From Desulfonatronospira sp. (GTDB lineage: Bacteria > Desulfobacterota > Desulfovibrionia > Desulfovibrionales > Desulfonatronovibrionaceae): a stretch of 8,294 nt of DNA. Below, piece by piece: positions 5,156 through 8,294 of the stretch (position 1 is the stretch's first letter; each line of letters opens with the position of its first letter). Under the pieces are notes generated by a model, which was not told the origin of the DNA, searched no databases, and saw nothing but the letters and a program-made list of their open reading frames with translations. Position numbers and translations under genes: made by a program. The stretch lies in assembly GCA_003563255.1 (NCBI GenBank), contig PWSL01000274.1, positions 1 through 8,294 on the forward strand, read 5' to 3'.

Positions 5156-6559
5156 TTATCCGTTCACCTCTTCTCCCAGTCTGCGGTAAAGAGTACGCCG
5201 CCCGATGCCCAGGATGGAAGCAGCCCTGCGCTTGTTGCCGCCGACTTTGTCCAGTACGTGCTGTATATAACGCTGCTCCACTTCGCAGAGGGGAGGCAGG
5301 CTTTTATCCTGAAACATGGCCTGGGATATTTGCCCGGAAATGTTCTCCTGTGCAACCTTGCGGGTGTCCCTGATACGGGCGGGCAGGTGCCTGGGAAGTA
5401 TTTCGCTGCCGTCACAAAAGGTTACGGCTCTTTCAACAGCATTTTGAAGTTCTCTTACATTGCCGGGGAAATGATAGTTTTCCAGCACCTGAAGGGCCTG
5501 TTCTGAAAACCCCTGAATCTTTTTTCCGGTCTGGACGCAGAACCGGCGCAACAGACGTTCTGCCAGGAGTTCCAGGTCGCTTTCGCGCTCCCTTAACGGG
5601 GGGACCCTCAGGGTAAAAGTCTCCAGGCGGTAAAAAAGATCCTCTCTGAAATGGCCTTCCCGGACCTCTTCTTCAAGATCCCTGTGGGTTGCGGCCAGGA
5701 TACGTACATCCACCTGCTCCTCAACGTTCCCGCCCACCGGGCGGACTTTGCCGTCCTGCAGAAGGCGCAGGAGCTTGGCCTGCATGAAAAGAGGCATTTC
5801 AGAGATTTCGTCAAGGAGCAGAGTGCCTTTATGTGCCTCTGCAAAAAGACCCTGTCTTGTTTTACTGGCACCGGTAAAAGCCCCGGCCTTGTGGCCGAAA
5901 AATTCGCTTTCCAGGAGATGTTCAGGTATTCCAGCGCAGTTGACTGCCAGAAAAGGCTGCTTGGCGCGCTTGCTTTCAGCGTGAATGGCCCTGGCAACCA
6001 GTTCTTTACCTGTGCCTGATTCCCCCAGGACAAGCACCGGTCCGTCAGCATCAGCCACCCTGGATATCTGATCGAATAGAAAGCGCATGCTTCGGCTCTG
6101 CCCATACATGTCATGAAAGCTGTCAGTGTTGAGTAGGCTTTTAATCTGCATGACTTCCAGGCGAAGGGCTCGATTTCGAAGCACTCTTTCCAGAGTAAGC
6201 ATAAAATGATCCAGGTCCAGGGGCTTGGTCAGAAAGTCTTCAGCCCCGGCCTTGAGAGTCTCAACCGCCTTGGAGATGGTTCCAAATGCAGTAATAATGA
6301 GAAAATCAGGTTGATTGTCAGGAAAAGAGTCCCGGACTACCTGCAAAAACTGCAGGCCATCCATCCCAGGCAACCTGAGATCGCTGACAACAAGGTCCGG
6401 GTTCCAGGAGTTCAGCATATTCAGGGCTTCTTCCGCGCTGGAGCACCACAGGGCTTCCATTCCGTTGTCCTGGACTTCTTCGGTGAGCAGTTGACCCAAA
6501 CCTTTATCGTCTTCCACAATTAGAACTTTGCTGTCCTTTATCTCTACCTGGATATTCAT
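5156..6559 (-). CDS. NtrC-family sigma-54-dependent response regulator
   Basis: This encodes 467 residues. The receiver domain (about 10-125) has the acidic pair E16/D17, the phosphoacceptor D60 (VVSDLRLPG), T90 and K112. The central AAA+ domain (about 150-385) has Walker A GESGTGKE (179-186), the GAFTGA loop that contacts sigma-54 (226-231), Walker B GTLLLDE (245-251) and the arginine-bearing FREDLFYRL (304-312). The C-terminus (about 425-461) is a Fis-type helix-turn-helix ending in NKRRAASILGIGRRTLYRRL. All key motifs are intact, so it should be a phosphorylation-controlled activator of sigma-54 promoters. An in-frame start exists at 6649, but that would overlap the kinase gene. The ATG at 6559, with AGAGGA seven bases upstream, gives the standard receiver N-terminus and is preferred. 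It follows the kinase by 28 bp, so the two are cotranscribed and presumably partners. The target genes are not shown by the sequence. Confidence 0.95.
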   Translation of the reverse strand: MNIQVEIKDSKVLIVEDDKGLGQLLTEEVQDNGMEALWCSSAEEALNMLNSWNPDLVVSDLRLPGMDGLQFLQVVRDSFPDNQPDFLIITAFGTISKAVETLKAGAEDFLTKPLDLDHFMLTLERVLRNRALRLEVMQIKSLLNTDSFHDMYGQSRSMRFLFDQISRVADADGPVLVLGESGTGKELVARAIHAESKRAKQPFLAVNCAGIPEHLLESEFFGHKAGAFTGASKTRQGLFAEAHKGTLLLDEISEMPLFMQAKLLRLLQDGKVRPVGGNVEEQVDVRILAATHRDLEEEVREGHFREDLFYRLETFTLRVPPLRERESDLELLAERLLRRFCVQTGKKIQGFSEQALQVLENYHFPGNVRELQNAVERAVTFCDGSEILPRHLPARIRDTRKVAQENISGQISQAMFQDKSLPPLCEVEQRYIQHVLDKVGGNKRRAASILGIGRRTLYRRLGEEVNG

Positions 6560-6587
6560 GCAATCCTCTGCTTTCTTCTGGTTATTT

Positions 6588-8051
6588 TCATCGGCGAGGC
6601 AGGTTAATAGCAAAGCGGGCGCCCCCCATATCGCTTTTGCCGACTTCAATGCTTCCGTTGTGCTCTTCGACGATTCCGTGCACTACTGCCAGTCCCAGTC
6701 CAGTGCCTACGCCTACATTTTTGGTGGTAAAGAAGGGTTCAAACAGCTTGGATTCTATCTCACTGGAAATCCCTGGACCATTGTCGTCCACCTGAAACCA
6801 GGCCCAGTCACCGGATACTCCCCAGCTTAGACGTACACCGGCGTTTGTTCGGGATTGAACGGCATTTTTCAAAAGGTTGACCAGGGCCTGCTCAATCCTG
6901 GTTGGTTCGACCTGTATGCTGGTATCTGTTTGCGGCTCTTCAATATAGAATTTACACCCTGTATCTCTGGCTTCTTCTCTGGCTGAAGCCAATGCGGAGT
7001 GGGCCAGTTGCTTCATGGTGACGTCCCTTTTCTGTTGCTCGTTGCGTCGACTGAAGTCCAGGAGCTGTCTGATGATATTTTCCATACGGACAACTTCCTG
7101 GCGTATTTCCCGCATGGTGTATGTAAGTTCATGGGGCAGCTGTTTGTTCCTCTGAGCCCTTTGGGCTTTTCCGCTGATGACGCTCAGAGGGGTTCCAAGT
7201 TCGTGAGCCACCCCTGCAGCCAATTGTCCCAGGGCGGCCAGTTTTTCTGCCTGTCTGAGCCTTGTCTGCAGTTCTTCCTGGAATTGCCGGCGCTGCTGGA
7301 TCTCGTTTTCGGCTTTTTCAATACTGTCCAGCATAAAATTGAAGCGTTCACCAATAGTGACAATCTCCATGGGACCCTGAGGCTTGAAGCGGTGCCTTCT
7401 TTCTCCTTCAGCCACTCTGGACATGCTGTGGGTCAGTCGGGTAAAGTATTTTCCAAGGGCTTTGTAATGACCGTACAGAACCAGTCCGCTCATTAATATC
7501 ATGGCTACAGCAAGCCCCATGACTCCTTTTGTTCTGATGGATTTGATATCTTCCTGGAGATCGCTTTCACGCCGGGTGAGCTGCAGTAGACCGTTGATGC
7601 GCCCCCCGGAATCCGTCAGGGGTACAAAATAAGAGTAAACCTCACGTCCGGCTACACGACCGTATTCCCCCCGCCTTTCCCCCTCCGCAGCCAGTTCGGT
7701 CAGCTTGTCCTTTTCAGGTTCTGGATCGGTTCTCCCGGCAGAGGCTATCTCCTGGCCGTCCTTGTCATAAACATTCGCGCTGTAAACCCTTCCAATGGCA
7801 AAGGCTGACTCCAGCGCCTGGAGCATGCTGCCCTCCCGGTCACGCTCCAGGGCATGACTGAGAGGCAGCTGGATGGAACGGGCCACCAGTGCCAGATCGT
7901 TTTGCATTTGTTGTTCCACCTGTTTTTCCAGGGCATTAAGGATGAGAGACCCTGTCACTGCCAGAATCAGGGCCAGAGGGATGACCACATACACCACGAG
8001 TGCAAGCCTCAGGCTGAAGAGCCTGGAAATGGATTTCATTTTTTTTCGCAT
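6588..8051 (-). CDS. Membrane sensor histidine kinase, partner of the NtrC-type regulator
   Basis: From the ATG at 8051 this encodes 487 residues. Order of parts: a basic N-terminus, transmembrane helix at about 13-41, a periplasmic sensor segment of about 130 residues (with VYDKDGQEI, suggesting a PAS/Cache-like fold), a second membrane helix at about 175-196, a HAMP linker (about 197-249), and a helical coiled region. The HisKA domain has AHELGTPL with the phospho-accepting H283. The ATPase domain has the N box NLLKNA (392-397), DDNGPGI (422-428), FEPFFTTK (437-444) and GTGLGL (449-454). All catalytic motifs are intact. No cytoplasmic PAS domain is visible, so sensing is probably periplasmic; the ligand is unknown. 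An in-frame TTG at 8088 would add 13 residues, but that TTG is part of a TTGACA string and lacks a ribosome site, whereas GGTGAAG precedes the 8051 ATG. It is the first gene of the operon with the regulator at 6559-5156. Confidence 0.95.
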   Translation of the reverse strand: MRKKMKSISRLFSLRLALVVYVVIPLALILAVTGSLILNALEKQVEQQMQNDLALVARSIQLPLSHALERDREGSMLQALESAFAIGRVYSANVYDKDGQEIASAGRTDPEPEKDKLTELAAEGERRGEYGRVAGREVYSYFVPLTDSGGRINGLLQLTRRESDLQEDIKSIRTKGVMGLAVAMILMSGLVLYGHYKALGKYFTRLTHSMSRVAEGERRHRFKPQGPMEIVTIGERFNFMLDSIEKAENEIQQRRQFQEELQTRLRQAEKLAALGQLAAGVAHELGTPLSVISGKAQRAQRNKQLPHELTYTMREIRQEVVRMENIIRQLLDFSRRNEQQKRDVTMKQLAHSALASAREEARDTGCKFYIEEPQTDTSIQVEPTRIEQALVNLLKNAVQSRTNAGVRLSWGVSGDWAWFQVDDNGPGISSEIESKLFEPFFTTKNVGVGTGLGLAVVHGIVEEHNGSIEVGKSDMGGARFAINLPRR

Positions 8052-8220
8052 GACTTCACCATCTTTAATCAATAATTGCGCATGTGTCAAATATACACAC
8101 CGCGTTCAACAAACACTGCAGCAAAATTTTTAACGTGGACTTTGCCCGCAAACTTCTAAGCAACTAGAATCGTATTAACAATAAAATCAGGTACTTACAA
8201 ATTTGAGGGTATTTGCTCTT
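8052..8220. other. Upstream region of the kinase-regulator operon
   Basis: No gene is seen here. The region is AT-rich and must contain the operon promoter. The best spaced pair on the minus strand is TTGTAA (8195-8200) and TAATAC (8172-8177) with 17 bases between, but the -10 match is only three of six. TTGACA at 8085-8090 is a perfect -35 box, but a promoter using it would start at the coding region. I therefore do not assign a promoter. Confidence 0.35.
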
Positions 8221-8294
8221 GTTCCCAGGCTCCAGCCTGGGAACGTTTAGTTCTTGCGGCTCCAGCCGCTTCTTCAAAATGTGGCTGGAGCCAC
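8221..8294. repeat. Cluster of three short hairpins sharing a GGCTCCAGCC core
   Basis: Hairpin 1 (8221-8244) has perfect 10 bp arms GTTCCCAGGC/GCCTGGGAAC around TCCA. Hairpin 2 (8256-8269) has GCGGC/GCCGC around TCCA. Hairpin 3 (8281-8294, reaching the window edge) has GTGGC/GCCAC around TGGA, so it is in the opposite orientation. Repeats of the type TTCCCAGGCTCCAGCCTGGGAA are dispersed in many bacterial genomes; here they form a REP-like cluster whose full extent lies outside the window. None ends in a T run, so a terminator role is not supported. Confidence 0.8.

Noticed and set aside
5077..5506. Plus-strand open frames starting in the gap after the response regulator
   Set aside because: They overlap the conserved Fis-type DNA-binding end of the regulator in antisense and have no coding support.
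6560..6649. A 30-residue N-terminal extension of the response regulator
   Set aside because: It would overlap the kinase gene and precede the normal receiver start; the ATG at 6559 has its own ribosome site.
8085..8090. TTGACA as the -35 box of the kinase operon
   Set aside because: At 17 bases the -10 match is poor (TAAAGA), and transcription would begin at the start codon without a leader.

Overview
The window looks like a chromosomal stretch of a Gram-negative bacterium, most likely a member of the Desulfobacterota (sulfate-reducer type). The reasons are an NtrC-type two-component pair, signal-peptide and lipoprotein genes, moderate base composition, and intergenic spaces crowded with palindromic repeats. 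This taxonomic guess is an inference; no marker gene is present. All five supported genes lie on the minus strand.

Reading in the direction of transcription (right to left): a run of small hairpin repeats (8221-8294) precedes a membrane sensor histidine kinase (8051-6588). It is followed after 28 bp by a sigma-54-dependent NtrC-family response regulator (6559-5156), so the two form a kinase-regulator operon. After a 402 bp gap that holds a miniature inverted-repeat element (4809-4961) come two small envelope genes: an exported DUF4168 protein with a Gln-rich linker (4753-4331) and, 20 bp later, a small acidic Pro/Glu-rich lipoprotein (4310-4095). This pair ends at a clear intrinsic terminator (4029-4060). 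The best promoter I can see for the pair lies inside the neighbouring mobile element. The left third is one large gene (3466-323) for a 1047-residue protein of unknown function, with a PHP-like N-terminal segment and a membrane-embedded C-terminal half.

The most distinctive content is the non-coding DNA. At least four copies of related miniature elements are present (1-141 partial, 3501-3769, 3891-4027, 4809-4961). Three carry a terminal sequence of the type CACTACAGCGANACTT. Two are complete, with near-perfect 17-18 bp terminal inverted repeats and an exact 4 bp target duplication (ATAA on one, TTAT on the other, which are reverse complements). Their cores are long GGGGACAGGCACCCC-type palindromes whose loop and arms occur in different relative orientations in different copies. 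One copy carries a 118 bp internal tandem duplication, one has a different terminal repeat, and one has a different central palindrome. No transposase is encoded here, so any movement would depend on an enzyme supplied in trans.
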